From Tritrichomonas musculus (taxonomy: Eukaryota; Parabasalia; Tritrichomonadida; Tritrichomonadidae), in assembly GCA_039105265.1 (NCBI GenBank), contig JAPFFF010000013.1, positions 1,860,001-1,924,000 on the forward strand: a stretch of 64,000 nt of DNA, read 5' to 3'. The translations under genes were made by a program, and so were the position numbers. A model generated the notes under the pieces. That model ran no database searches. It was not told where the DNA came from and saw only the letters and a program-made list of their open reading frames with translations. Each line of letters begins with the position of its first letter. Position 1 is the first letter of the stretch. Below, piece after piece: positions 35,287-44,080 of this stretch.

Positions 35287-35718
35287 TTAATATATGTTAT
35301 TTTTTATTATAACTGAGTGTTTAGGTCCATATATTATTGATCCTTTATTATTTTCATCTGCTAATCCTTGTATTTGAGCTAAATCTTCTAGCTTTTTCAG
35401 GTAAGGAGGCAAAAGTGGCGGTTTTTTCACATATCCATGGTGAATATAATGTTTTCCGTCAGTTAAGCTTACAGGTGGTTCATGAAGTCCTTTTGTTGTG
35501 TGCTGATTAGTTGGTGGAGGACGTACAGGTTTATTTTCTCGAACTATCGTTGGTGGCAAATTGACCTTGGGATTAAAAGTGACAGCATAAGTGTTATCGT
35601 TCGAAAAGATACCATAATGTTTGCCTTTGACAAATCGCACTTTTTCTGTATTCTCATTATACATTACTCCTTCTCTTCCAACAATCTCTGCATTTGGGGA
35701 TTTATAATCATTAGCCAT
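35287..35718 (-). CDS. E1 protein of unknown function, 143 aa
   Basis: Proline-rich in the middle (RENKPVRPPPTNQHTTKG, KKPPLLPPYLKKLEDL), soluble, no membrane segment. It lies directly downstream of the capsid gene on the same strand; its ATG at 35718 is 22 bp beyond the restored capsid stop at 35741. By position it may be a virion component. No family recognised. Confidence 0.55.
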   Translation of the reverse strand: MANDYKSPNAEIVGREGVMYNENTEKVRFVKGKHYGIFSNDNTYAVTFNPKVNLPPTIVRENKPVRPPPTNQHTTKGLHEPPVSLTDGKHYIHHGYVKKPPLLPPYLKKLEDLAQIQGLADENNKGSIIYGPKHSVIIKNNIY

Positions 35719-35740
35719 TTAAGTAAAGAAAAATTCTATT

Positions 35741-37428
35741 TTATTCAGGAGTTGTAATGTCATAATTCCCAATTCGAACCAGTGGGGGCATGCCATTGGG
35801 CTGCACTAAAATCGAAATAGAAGCATCAACTAATAAACCTAATATTGGTGGCGTATCGACTATTTGAGAAAAATGCTTTTTATAATTCTCTGATTTATCA
35901 TTTGGATCTTTTATTTGTGCATGTTCCTGTGTGACGATTATTTCGAAGTTAATTGGTGATAAACTTGTAAGGCCCTGTTGATATGTCCCATCTGTTTCTG
36001 TCGCAAAACCGATAAAGAATGAAGTCCTATCGTTTGGATATAAACCTGTTATAAACCTGTTATATTGGCTAAAGGTTTACTTACATTACATAATGAAGCG
36101 ATAACCTCTTTATTGAAACCGGTTTGTTCACCATTCACATTCATTGCATTTTGACTATATTCAATGAATTCTGGATATTCACCATCTGTTCCGAAAGATT
36201 TGGCTGGAATATTGCCATAACCACCACAATTCAATTGGAAATGTTTAAAAAGTGGATTTTTGAAATATGTATGATGACGTTGATGAAGAGGGAATAAACA
36301 AAAGATAGAATCAACAAATCTTGGAGTGACAGTGACTGTTGTTTTGTCTTGGATTTGTTTTAATGCTTGTGTGCAGGTGTAAAATGACAATGTTTGAGTT
36401 GGAAATGTGAGTGGATGTTGTGGATTTGAATAACGCTGAACCAATTGTTGATAAATCTCATTGTTTATACCAAAACATGGAATAATTGATGAGCATTCAG
36501 TGATTTCATACTCATAGACTTGGAATTTTCGTAAACCAGAATAAATAGTATATGGTGTTTCTGATGCTAATATTTCAGCTCCATCTGTCTTTCCTGATGC
36601 TTGTCCTGATGAATTAGCTGATGTACTTGAAGTCCATATTTTAACATCATCGCCAACAGGTGTGAATTCATTAGTGATCTCAGAAAAAGTATATTTAGTT
36701 GCAAGAGATGGTTGAGCAAGTAAAGATCTTGATGGTCCACATGGACAACAAAGCATACCAGCACATGAGAAATATAATCTTAATTCGAGTTTTCCTGCAA
36801 AAGCTGGTAAATATTTTATATTTGATAATGGCAAGAATCTACGCAAATCAATTTTTAAATGAATCGTAAATGTTGCTGTTAAATCTTCGTTTGGCCAATT
36901 AATTACTATTCCGCAACGAGTGGCAAAATTATTATTCCATATATCTTTATGTCTTGCCTTTGAGTATACATCTGCTCTCTTTGTTGTTTCATTCGCACAA
37001 CATGCAGTTAGGAACGATTCTTCACAACCAAAGTTTTGTGTATATATCGTTATTCCGTTAGCTACTATTTCATATTTTTCAATAGCATCTCTTGCATCTT
37101 TGAATCCAAACCAGATTTTATTGAATGGATAACCGCCAATATCACTCAAATCTGGTATCTTTTCATTTATATTCATTGTCACTTTTAGATCAGCACGAAT
37201 AAAACCATTATAGATGTCAGCTGTATTGTGTGTATTTGGAGAAATAATAACACTTGTATATGACCCTTGTTTTATTGGAGGTGAAGGCGAATATGATGTT
37301 TGTGGATTAATTGAATACTGTTTGTTTGTATCAGAAGTGGCAATACAGCTATCTACAACATCGAAATATGACGCAATTTGCGAACAAACTTCAGCTGATG
37401 TTTTCATATAAACCTCATGATTAATCAT
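35741..37428 (-). pseudogene. E1 major capsid protein candidate, frameshifted by an 11-bp duplication
   Basis: The frame from ATG 37428 stops at 36049 (459 aa). The 11-bp unit ATAAACCTGTT is present twice in tandem at 36040-36050 and 36051-36061. Counting it once, the frame continues without a stop to 35741, giving 558 residues. The protein shares spaced features with the E2 capsid candidate in the same order: QGxY near residue 55, DIxxGF, a GFK segment, and NxxxxYxQN. Such about 550-650-residue beta-rich proteins beside the ATPase and protease are the double-jelly-roll capsid proteins of Polintons. The fold is inferred. The ATG is preceded by TTTTTATTCAAG, the motif shared by other E1/E2 genes. 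Confidence 0.65.
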
Positions 37429-37444
37429 TTCTTGAATAAAAAAA
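37429..37444 (-). promoter_or_regulatory. recurrent TTTATT...ATTCAA start-proximal motif (representative copy)
   Basis: On the coding strand TTTTTATTCAAGAA runs directly into the ATG of the E1 capsid gene. Similar strings precede other starts: TTTTATTGAGTTTTAAATG (37934), TTTTATTGAATTTTAAATG (38362), TTTTTATTCAAAATG (43252), TTTATTTTTAGTCAAAATG (41374), TTTTTATTCAATCATAAATG (E2 capsid, 45832), ATTCAAAATG (49304) and GCGATTCAAATG (47872). The motif sits within about 25 nt of the ATG, as expected for an Inr-like promoter with a very short leader. That it is a promoter is inference. Confidence 0.5.
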
Positions 37445-37445
37445 G

Positions 37446-37934
37446 TTAATAAATATCATCAAAGATTCTGTTTCGTCTTTGTCTTGGAATTGGTGGTTCA
37501 TAATATTCTTCTTCTTGTATTGGAGGAGGAGGAGGAGGTGCTTGTTTTGGTGCTGGAGTTTTCTTTGAGATTACTTCTTCAATTAATCGTTTTTGTTCTT
37601 TCTTTTCTCTTTTGCGTTTGATTTCATCACCCAGTAATTTGAGTTGATTTAAGATTTCAAGGTTTATCGTTGGATCGATTTCTTGACTTTTTGTGAGTTT
37701 TTTCGACTTTTGTTTTTGCATTTTGGGTTTTTCTTCTTCCTCTTCAAAAACTTCGTTCTCTTCATTTTCTGGAGTTTTCTCTTCTTTTTCTTCTTCTATT
37801 GGTGTTTCTCGCTTTTTAACAATATACTTTCCTTGTTTTCGAGTTGGCAAAACCTCCCAATCTGGATCGTCATGGCCATTTATCCACCTTTGAATAACCG
37901 CTAAACGTTTTGAGCCTGTTAAGTGTTTTGACAT
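37446..37934 (-). CDS. E1 charged protein, 162 aa
   Basis: Residues 1-45 look folded (HLTGSKRLAVIQRWINGHDD, then a basic stretch). Residues 45-100 are Glu/Lys-rich, and the C-terminus has a polyproline run and an acidic YY motif. Nothing else is recognised. It lies 17 bp upstream of the capsid gene, same strand, likely part of the virion gene cluster. Confidence 0.55.
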   Translation of the reverse strand: MSKHLTGSKRLAVIQRWINGHDDPDWEVLPTRKQGKYIVKKRETPIEEEKEEKTPENEENEVFEEEEEKPKMQKQKSKKLTKSQEIDPTINLEILNQLKLLGDEIKRKREKKEQKRLIEEVISKKTPAPKQAPPPPPPIQEEEYYEPPIPRQRRNRIFDDIY

Positions 37935-37963
37935 TTAAAACTCAATAAAATTGACTTTTCTTA

Positions 37964-38362
37964 TTATTCATAATTTGATGAATGTATATGATTTATAGGT
38001 GCTGGTGCATTATTTGAATTAGTCGATTCTGTTTTAGCGGGTTTTGGCATTTTATAGTTTTCATCTCTTCCTTGTGCATGATTATTGATTTTTGTTAATG
38101 CTTCTCTTACGTTGCCTTTTGGAATGTATTTTATTGCTGCATCCGCTACATTTGAGATTTTGTTTCTCATATTATCGCTTAAAAATGCTTTGCCTAAACT
38201 ACCCATTGTTTTGCCTATTAATCCTGATTGATTTTTCATTATTCCTGTTGCATTATCCGCTAATTTACCTGCTAATCCTCCTGTTGCTGAATTTGCTGCT
38301 CCCATTAATAATTGACCTCCAAGGCCAATACTTCTTCTCGCCCATTTTCTAAATAATCCCAT
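37964..38362 (-). CDS. E1 small amphipathic virion-type protein, 132 aa (pVI-like role possible)
   Basis: The N-terminal half is rich in Gly/Ala amphipathic helices (RRSIGLGGQLLMGAANSATG, KTMGSLGKAFLSDNM); the C-terminal tail is polar. E2 has a counterpart (45528-45782) of the same character, also next to its capsid gene. In Polintons and adenoviruses a small amphipathic protein next to the capsid gene is a membrane-lytic minor virion protein. This analogy rests on position and composition only. Confidence 0.5.
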   Translation of the reverse strand: MGLFRKWARRSIGLGGQLLMGAANSATGGLAGKLADNATGIMKNQSGLIGKTMGSLGKAFLSDNMRNKISNVADAAIKYIPKGNVREALTKINNHAQGRDENYKMPKPAKTESTNSNNAPAPINHIHSSNYE

Positions 38363-38381
38363 TTAAAATTCAATAAAACGT

Positions 38382-39239
38382 TTAAGATTCAAAATAGTAT
38401 TTGTTTGCAGTTATGTTCATGATAAATTTGTCATGCGGTTCTCTATGTTGCAAGTATTCTTGCACAGTTGCCTTTGTATTTAAGTTGTTATTTGTTTGCT
38501 GCAATAAAGATGTGAAATCTTCTTCTGAATAACCGCTATAACAGATAATATCGGTTGCCATACGTTTAGCATTTATGTGCACAAATCTTATCGTTTGAAA
38601 TGCCATTATGCACGTTATGTTATAATGTCTTGTCTTTGTCAATAATTTAATAAATTCTGAATTACCGTTTTTCAATAAATCTGAACCAGCACAATCATCA
38701 AGAATAATCAGAGTATTGAATGGATAAGAGGCGGTTCCATATTTACAAAGCTTACTGGCAATATAAATGATTTTATCTTGAAGGTCAGTTAAATGATGTT
38801 TTTTAATTAAACGCCTCATCTCATCAGACGTTTCTTTCATTTTTGAGAGGATATGTTTGACAAGTGCATAATATTTTATTTTCCTTTTCAAATGTTTCTG
38901 AAGAACGCTCATCAATTGTTTTTCTGAGACATAAATTATTTTTGTTTGAATCTTTTTATTCAAAACTTCGGCGGTTTTATCCATTTTACCAGACGTTGAG
39001 CAGAAATAAATTTTATGATAATATGGATGTTTAAATAATCTTTCTGTAATCATAATATGGCGCCAAATCCAATAACTTTTGCCAGCACCAGGACGTCCAA
39101 TCAAAAAGTATATCCCATTTGATGAAAACGGATAATTTTCTGATAATGGTTTGATCAAAGCGCCCTCAATTTCTCTCATACTTTTTCTGAGTGTCTCATT
39201 GATTAATTCTTCAACTTTTTGAATAATATTTCCTTTCAT
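38382..39239 (-). CDS. E1 genome-packaging ATPase (FtsK-HerA/A32-like)
   Basis: A 285-residue P-loop ATPase expected to pump element DNA into capsids. Walker A is IGRPGAGKSYW at residues about 47-57 and Walker B is NTLIILDDCAG at about 170-180, followed by KTRHYNITCIMAFQTIRFV, the sensor-type segment (R...T/Q) of A32-like ATPases. Length and motif order fit Polinton ATPases. The frame is complete. It lies between the integrase and the pVI-like gene, same strand. Confidence 0.85.
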   Translation of the reverse strand: MKGNIIQKVEELINETLRKSMREIEGALIKPLSENYPFSSNGIYFLIGRPGAGKSYWIWRHIMITERLFKHPYYHKIYFCSTSGKMDKTAEVLNKKIQTKIIYVSEKQLMSVLQKHLKRKIKYYALVKHILSKMKETSDEMRRLIKKHHLTDLQDKIIYIASKLCKYGTASYPFNTLIILDDCAGSDLLKNGNSEFIKLLTKTRHYNITCIMAFQTIRFVHINAKRMATDIICYSGYSEEDFTSLLQQTNNNLNTKATVQEYLQHREPHDKFIMNITANKYYFES

Positions 39240-39253
39240 TTGATTTAGAATAA

Positions 39254-40401
39254 TTAAATGTATTTTCTGATTTTAACTGGTATGTTTTCACCTGTTTTCA
39301 CCCAATACATTCGTTCTAAACGTGATAATATTGTTGGATTTCCTTCTCTCATACTTTTGGCATATGTATACCCTTGACTTCCATCATCCCATTTGACCTT
39401 GTATTGGTCATTTGCATTATTATACCCTAAAATCTCCTCTATGTTCCCTCTTTTGCCGTCTTTCAATGTTTTGGCCATAGGAACAAATCCTTTCGCCTTA
39501 ACTATTTTATATCCAGGATAATCGTTCACAGATCTATCGTTAGCAGCAATTTTGAATAAATTACCAGATTTTGAATCAACTGTATATGCTTGATTGCTAA
39601 CCATTCTTCGTTTTTTATTAAAAATAAAATCGTTTTTTCTTCTACGATACGTACTTTATCACCTTCTTTGAAATCATAAGGGTTTGCTTGCGTTTTATTT
39701 TTCAAAATATATTTCTGTTCGTCTTTGGCTGTCATTTTATTGGGGGCTGTTTTTATTTTAGTATGATATGATTCATTATATGCTGACATTAATGACTGCA
39801 TTTCTTTTGGTGAAATATTTCTTGTAGGTTTGTGTGTTAATTCACCTTCTTTTGATATATCTTTCCATATATCGGCATCTAACAAATTTTTGTTAACGGC
39901 TAAATCTCTTATCGTTCTCATAAAACGGTTTATTATTCCTAAATTATTGTGATTATCATCCGTTGTAGTCGTATATATAATTTTATGACTTTTCATCCAA
40001 GATGTCACTTCGTCTGATAAATAAGCAGCATCTTGATCTGAAGCGATTGAATGACAATTTGGTTCTTCCTTGATGAATTTATTCAATGCTGATTTGACCT
40101 GTAATGCCCCTTTCCCTCTCATCGGATATGCATAAGCTTTACGGGTATTTATATTGATAAGCATTAAATAATTCAAACCGTTAGCTCCTTTATCGTTTAT
40201 AAACGTATCCATCTGAAAACCTCCGGAATGAGACGATACGATAGGTATATATTTAGGAGTTGGCACTTTTTGATCATGAACAACGGATTCTGATTGAAAT
40301 TTCCTTATCTCTTTTTTCGAATAACCTTTTTCAAGTGCATGTTTATCAAAAGCTGGACCACGGTATGGATATTCCTTGTATAATTCTGCAAGTGATGTCA
40401 T
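39254..40401 (-). pseudogene. E1 rve-family integrase with chromodomain-like tail, one-base frameshift
   Basis: The catalytic core begins at ATG 40401: FQMDTFINDKG (first Asp), IASDQDAAY (second Asp) and LGIINRFMRTIRDL, where Asn replaces the usual third acidic residue. The frame is lost at about 39640 in a run of six A (GAAGAAAAAACG on the coding strand). A second frame, open there and ending at 39254, adds a chromodomain/SH3-like tail (EEILGYNNANDQYKVKWDDG). A one-base change reconnects them. Either a homopolymer error, a mutation or, less likely, programmed slippage. The integrase would insert the element into host DNA. Confidence 0.8.
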
Positions 40402-40411
40402 TTTTTATAAA

Positions 40412-41374
40412 TTAGACGTATAACATCTTATTATAAGGCAAGAACTGCATTTCCATGACAAAAGTTTCTCCATTGGGTAATTTAACGGGGGCATTGTATT
40501 GTCTGGCAGAATATAATTCAATCCAAAACCGTTGATCAGAGGAATTCAATTTAAAATATTTGATAGGATTATAATAAATTTGTGAATTACCGATATAATT
40601 ATGTAATGATTGTTCGCCAAGTGAAGAATAAACTTTACATGAATGACGATCCCAAATATTATCAAAAATTAATTCATTTTCATACAGATTATATTTTCCT
40701 TTTCTATTTTGAGTAGGTCCGTCACCAATATTGAATACTTCCTCAAAATCTTTATTCATTTCAGTTATTTTGAAAGCACAACCGTATTTATCTAAAGAAT
40801 TATTGTTTCGTTCAGAATATATTTTTTCATGAAAACCTTTTTCGTCATAATAACCATCAGTTTGTATGTCTCTATTCAAAACATCAATATCAGATTGTTC
40901 AAATGCGTTAGTGATGCTATTCCACCATATTGAGATATATGATTTCAAAGCATTGTGGACTGCTTCAAAAAATCCTCTGAAATCTCTTTCTGTTGAGAGC
41001 CAGTCAATTACTTTTACTTTGATTTTTAAATCATCCTGATAAAGAGATGAAGTCATAGATTTAATTCTATCGTGTATACTGAATCCAGGTATTTTATCAA
41101 ATGAAACCTTTAAATATTTAGCAATTGAGATGGTGAATTCAAGTTTTGGTCTTTTTGAAACGAGCCACATTGACCTTACACCCACAATTGTTTCGCCTTT
41201 GTTTGACGTTGACCAATCACCAGGAAAATTGAAATAAAAACGATTAAATTTGCTTGGATCTCTTTGTGAGTCCTCTAAGAAAAAAGTAGTCTCAATTGGG
41301 ACAGGAACGTTAGCATCATGTACAATATTTTCACGATTAGGGTGTTGTGTTTTAACTCTTGGTGGTAACTCCAT
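40412..41374 (-). CDS. E1 minor capsid/penton protein candidate, 320 aa
   Basis: A beta-rich protein with NVPVPIETTFFLEDSQRDPS and RFYFNFPGDW near the N-terminus, a layout I associate with the Maverick protein next to the capsid set, probably the penton-type single jelly roll. No membrane segment. It is 10 bp upstream of the integrase on the same strand. The frame is intact. The assignment is by context and general composition, not a recognised motif. Confidence 0.4.
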   Translation of the reverse strand: MELPPRVKTQHPNRENIVHDANVPVPIETTFFLEDSQRDPSKFNRFYFNFPGDWSTSNKGETIVGVRSMWLVSKRPKLEFTISIAKYLKVSFDKIPGFSIHDRIKSMTSSLYQDDLKIKVKVIDWLSTERDFRGFFEAVHNALKSYISIWWNSITNAFEQSDIDVLNRDIQTDGYYDEKGFHEKIYSERNNNSLDKYGCAFKITEMNKDFEEVFNIGDGPTQNRKGKYNLYENELIFDNIWDRHSCKVYSSLGEQSLHNYIGNSQIYYNPIKYFKLNSSDQRFWIELYSARQYNAPVKLPNGETFVMEMQFLPYNKMLYV

Positions 41375-41394
41375 TTTGACTAAAAATAAATATC

Positions 41395-41763
41395 TTACTT
41401 ATTCTTTCTTGGTTTACTAGCATGAAGAATTAATTCCTTTGGAATTATATCTCCCTTTTTCAATTGAATCTGATAGGCTTTTGATTTGACCATATTTTCA
41501 TTCCTTTCACCTATATAACCAATTATTGATCCAAAAAGTGTGATTTTATGTACTGAACAATATTTGGCCACTAAATTCAATATTTCTTTAACGTCCTCAT
41601 AATCATCCCAATCAAATTTCTTTGCCCAATCAGTAAAGATTATTTTTTTGTTTGATAATTTAAACTTTGATTTACAAATTTCTGATAATTCAGATATTTC
41701 TGTCTTTTTCAATGTTTTATTAAAATAAAGTGAACATTCAATTGGCAAAATTAATTCTGGCAT
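41395..41763 (-). CDS. E1 protein of unknown function, 122 aa
   Basis: A small mixed alpha/beta protein with a basic C-terminus (HASKPRKNK). No domain recognised. It is packed between the protease and the penton candidate, 20-25 bp from each, so it is probably expressed with the virion genes. Confidence 0.55.
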   Translation of the reverse strand: MPELILPIECSLYFNKTLKKTEISELSEICKSKFKLSNKKIIFTDWAKKFDWDDYEDVKEILNLVAKYCSVHKITLFGSIIGYIGERNENMVKSKAYQIQLKKGDIIPKELILHASKPRKNK

Positions 41764-41788
41764 TTTTATTTATTGAAAAATTTTTAAT

Positions 41789-43252
41789 TTACATTCTTTT
41801 TGATTTATCTTTTGGTACACCAGATTCTACATCTTCATGAACATTCCAATAAGGGTATTTATATGATTTAGCTAAATGATATGCACCTTTTTTAATAAAA
41901 TAATTATAAGTCTCTTGTTCGATTCTTTCCTTCTCAGCTTGACTCATTTTTTTTTTGGGAAGAGTCGGTTTTTCTGTGTTGTTAGAATGTTTTTGAAAAC
42001 TGGGTGGTGTAGGTGGGAGGGGAGCTGTTTCTAATGATTTGCTCTTTAATTCACGTGCAATTCTTTGTCTAATATTAGGTACGTCATCTATTGGATAAGG
42101 CCATTTACCATCATGCAATATTATCCTTGCATTTTGCATCATTAATATAGCACAATCAATATCATTATTTTGTTTAGGAACACGATTATATCTCATTGGA
42201 TATTTCTGATTAATGCCTTGTGATTTCAAGAATTTATTTATTATTTTACCGATATCTGGGTATGCTTTCATGTTTGAATCATATATACCGATATCTTTAT
42301 TGCCATTATCGATTACTATTAATATCCAATGTTCCTCTAGTTCAGCAGGAATTACAATGCAATCATAATAATCAATTGGTTTCTTATTAAACTGTGGAGC
42401 TTTACTAAGATACTCAAAGAGAGAGTCCACTGCTTCTTGTTTCGGATTCTCATATAGATAATAAAACCAATCAGGAGGCAATAAGGCTACATGTCCTATT
42501 CTTTTCACCTTTTTTCCTTTTTCTACTAATAGTTTTAGATATGGATATACTTCTTTTGATTCTAATTGTGAATTATTATCAGTGATTGCATTATAATCAA
42601 TAAATTGGTCTAGATCCATTGGAGGTGTTGGTGGTCTTGATGTGTGCCTTGATGTTTGTTTTGATGATTGAGGGGATGTTTGTGGGGGTGGGGGAGGAGA
42701 TGGCGCTCTTGATGTACCGCTTGATGATAATGTAGATGTTTGAGAAGAAGACGATGAAGATGCCAACTTTTTAAGTATAGGTTTGGCCGAAGACGATGAC
42801 TTTTTCTGAAAGATTGTTTTATTTTGTGATGGCTCTTCTTGAGGTGGCGGTAATGCATCATCATTCTCTGGCTTCACCCATTTTGCATGTCTTTTTGGTT
42901 TGGGCTTATAATATTTTATGAACTTAAAGGCAGCATTATTGTCACTTTGCACCTTGCCATATTTAATGAAATAACGCCAAGCAGATTTAGCATTAGGCGA
43001 TCCTTTATAGGCCAAAATTTCACCACTAAAACGTTCTCTAAATAATTTGCCCTTCATATTATTCGCAAATATTTCTAATTCATCCCTAAACCCCTTTGCT
43101 GGTATCCAATTATAGGGCACTAAACATGTCACATAATTATTTGTGATATCTATGTATTGAAAATTGTGTTCTCTTTTCAAATCTGCAACTTTTTGATTTG
43201 TTATAGGTGGATTAAAACGAATTTGACCTTGAATAATTATTATATCTGACAT
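41789..43252 (-). CDS. E1 maturation protease, adenain/Ulp1-like (C48-type)
   Basis: A 487-residue cysteine protease. The N-terminal 130 residues are a separate small domain. Residues 130-230 are a Ser/Pro-rich linker (SSSSSSQTSTLSSSGTS, PSPPPPPQTSP). The catalytic domain follows with His in EEHWILIVID, Asp in GIYDSNM, then Gln and Cys in VPKQNNDIDCAILMMQ, the H-D-Q-C order of adenain and Ulp1. The tail is Pro- and Lys-rich. Polinton proteases of this type cleave capsid precursors. The frame is intact and the ATG is preceded by TTTTTATTCAAA. Confidence 0.85.
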   Translation of the reverse strand: MSDIIIIQGQIRFNPPITNQKVADLKREHNFQYIDITNNYVTCLVPYNWIPAKGFRDELEIFANNMKGKLFRERFSGEILAYKGSPNAKSAWRYFIKYGKVQSDNNAAFKFIKYYKPKPKRHAKWVKPENDDALPPPQEEPSQNKTIFQKKSSSSAKPILKKLASSSSSSQTSTLSSSGTSRAPSPPPPPQTSPQSSKQTSRHTSRPPTPPMDLDQFIDYNAITDNNSQLESKEVYPYLKLLVEKGKKVKRIGHVALLPPDWFYYLYENPKQEAVDSLFEYLSKAPQFNKKPIDYYDCIVIPAELEEHWILIVIDNGNKDIGIYDSNMKAYPDIGKIINKFLKSQGINQKYPMRYNRVPKQNNDIDCAILMMQNARIILHDGKWPYPIDDVPNIRQRIARELKSKSLETAPLPPTPPSFQKHSNNTEKPTLPKKKMSQAEKERIEQETYNYFIKKGAYHLAKSYKYPYWNVHEDVESGVPKDKSKRM

Positions 43253-43268
43253 TTTGAATAAAAATAAA

Positions 43269-43580
43269 TTACGGCATTTTACGATTATAATTGTTTTCAG
43301 AATGTGTTACCCATCGTAAATTACATAGACGGTTATCTTTACGATTGCGGTTTTTATGATCGACTTCTTTTTTGTGAACAGGATCATCGTTAGGCAAAAA
43401 TTGTTTGGCAATAATAACGTGTTTTAAATAGTTTACACCATTCAAATTAACCGTCAAATAACCTTCATTGTGTTTTGAATCTTTCAATGGTTTACGTGTC
43501 TTCTTATTTCTTATTGTGAAAGGGTATTTATTTAAAATCTCATAGTCATTTATAAAGCCTTTTAATGGAACAAAGCTCAT
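43269..43580 (-). CDS. E1 HNH homing-type endonuclease
   Basis: A 103-residue protein with the HNH core VDHKNRNRKDNRLCNLRWVT followed by SENNYNRK, typical of the HNH_3/NUMOD4-type nucleases seen in phages and large DNA viruses. The N-terminal segment (INDYEILNKYPFTIRNKKTR) resembles the NUMOD4-like DNA-binding start. A free-standing nuclease in a mobile element may promote its own spread or assist recombination. It lies between the protease and the Rep-like gene, 16-18 bp apart. Confidence 0.85.
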   Translation of the reverse strand: MSFVPLKGFINDYEILNKYPFTIRNKKTRKPLKDSKHNEGYLTVNLNGVNYLKHVIIAKQFLPNDDPVHKKEVDHKNRNRKDNRLCNLRWVTHSENNYNRKMP

Positions 43581-43597
43581 TTTTCAAATACAAAAAA

Positions 43598-43897
43598 TTA
43601 ATCTAATGGCCGTTCACCAAATTCTTGGAAGTCATGTTTTCTCGTATTGTTATTCAGTATATATCGAATACACCAGCTGTTTCTACGAGGCACTTCTAAA
43701 TGAGCATTATGACCAAATAAGCTCTTAACACACTTCATATCTTCTGGATTTTTGAAATAAATGAATGCATGACCATGATATCTGCCATTCTCACAAGTAT
43801 CCTCACATGTACATAGATAAGTGGAGTTATCTGGCAGTTCTTTAGGGTATTCATGTGTCCAGAATGTGATCATATAGTTCCTTCTTTTTCCCCACAT
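43598..43897 (-). CDS. HUH endonuclease, CRESS-DNA Rep-like catalytic domain
   Basis: I choose ATG 43897 (99 aa); the frame extends upstream to 43987, but that part is a Phe/Leu-rich translation of AT-rich DNA. Motif I is YMITFWT (residues 8-14). Motif II is the HUH pair His41-Gly-His43 in GRYHGHAFIYF. The motif III tyrosine is probably Tyr79 in WCIRYILNN, where the common YxxK lysine is Asn. The segment FGHNAHLEVPR and the ending EFGERP are laid out as in circovirus- and nanovirus-type Reps. The superfamily 3 helicase domain of full Reps is missing. Reps nick a stem-loop origin and start rolling-circle replication. It is the last E1 gene, after HNH. Confidence 0.75.
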   Translation of the reverse strand: MWGKRRNYMITFWTHEYPKELPDNSTYLCTCEDTCENGRYHGHAFIYFKNPEDMKCVKSLFGHNAHLEVPRRNSWCIRYILNNNTRKHDFQEFGERPLD

Positions 43898-43994
43898 TTG
43901 TTTTTTGATATAAAGAAAAAAATCTAAAAATAAAAATAAAAAATAAAAATAGAGAAAAAAATTTATAAATGGCCTTGGTGAAATCATTGGCGCA

Positions 43995-44032
43995 GTTAGG
44001 TCTGGGCGACCGTTAAGGGCGCACAGCCTAAC
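43995..44032. repeat. long imperfect hairpin upstream of the Rep-like gene
   Basis: GTTAGG-t-CTG (43995-44004) pairs with CAGCCTAAC (44024-44032). Inside, GCG/CGC and CC/GG add five pairs around a GTTAA loop, about 14 pairs in total. It is more GC-rich than E1 and lies about 100 bp before the Rep ATG, so it could be an origin, a terminator or the end hairpin of a neighbouring element. No clear nonanucleotide is in the loop. Confidence 0.6.
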
Positions 44033-44080
44033 GTATACTACTACAAAACCGTAAACTGTTATACTCTTAATCCGCTATAA

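Larger units (their letters stand above)
33991..43990. mobile_element. E1: Polinton/Maverick-like element lacking PolB, with Rep-like gene
   Basis: About 10 kb packed with 13 short-spaced genes, 12 on the minus strand. It holds the Polinton morphogenesis set (capsid protein, candidate minor capsid protein, FtsK/A32-like ATPase, adenain-like protease), an rve integrase, an HNH nuclease, several small charged proteins and, at the right end, a HUH Rep-like endonuclease. No DNA polymerase B is present. Borders are set by where coding density starts and stops; clear terminal inverted repeats were not found. Two genes are frameshifted, so the copy is probably inactive now. Confidence 0.65.

Noticed and set aside
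43898-43987. N-terminal 30-residue extension of the Rep-like ORF as a signal or membrane segment
   Set aside because: Phe/Leu/Lys-only translation of low-complexity AT DNA; the Met at 43897 lies just before motif I.
43990-44060. tRNA-like cloverleaf
   Set aside because: The hairpin has no T-loop GTTCRANYC or anticodon arrangement; no tRNA was found anywhere in the window.
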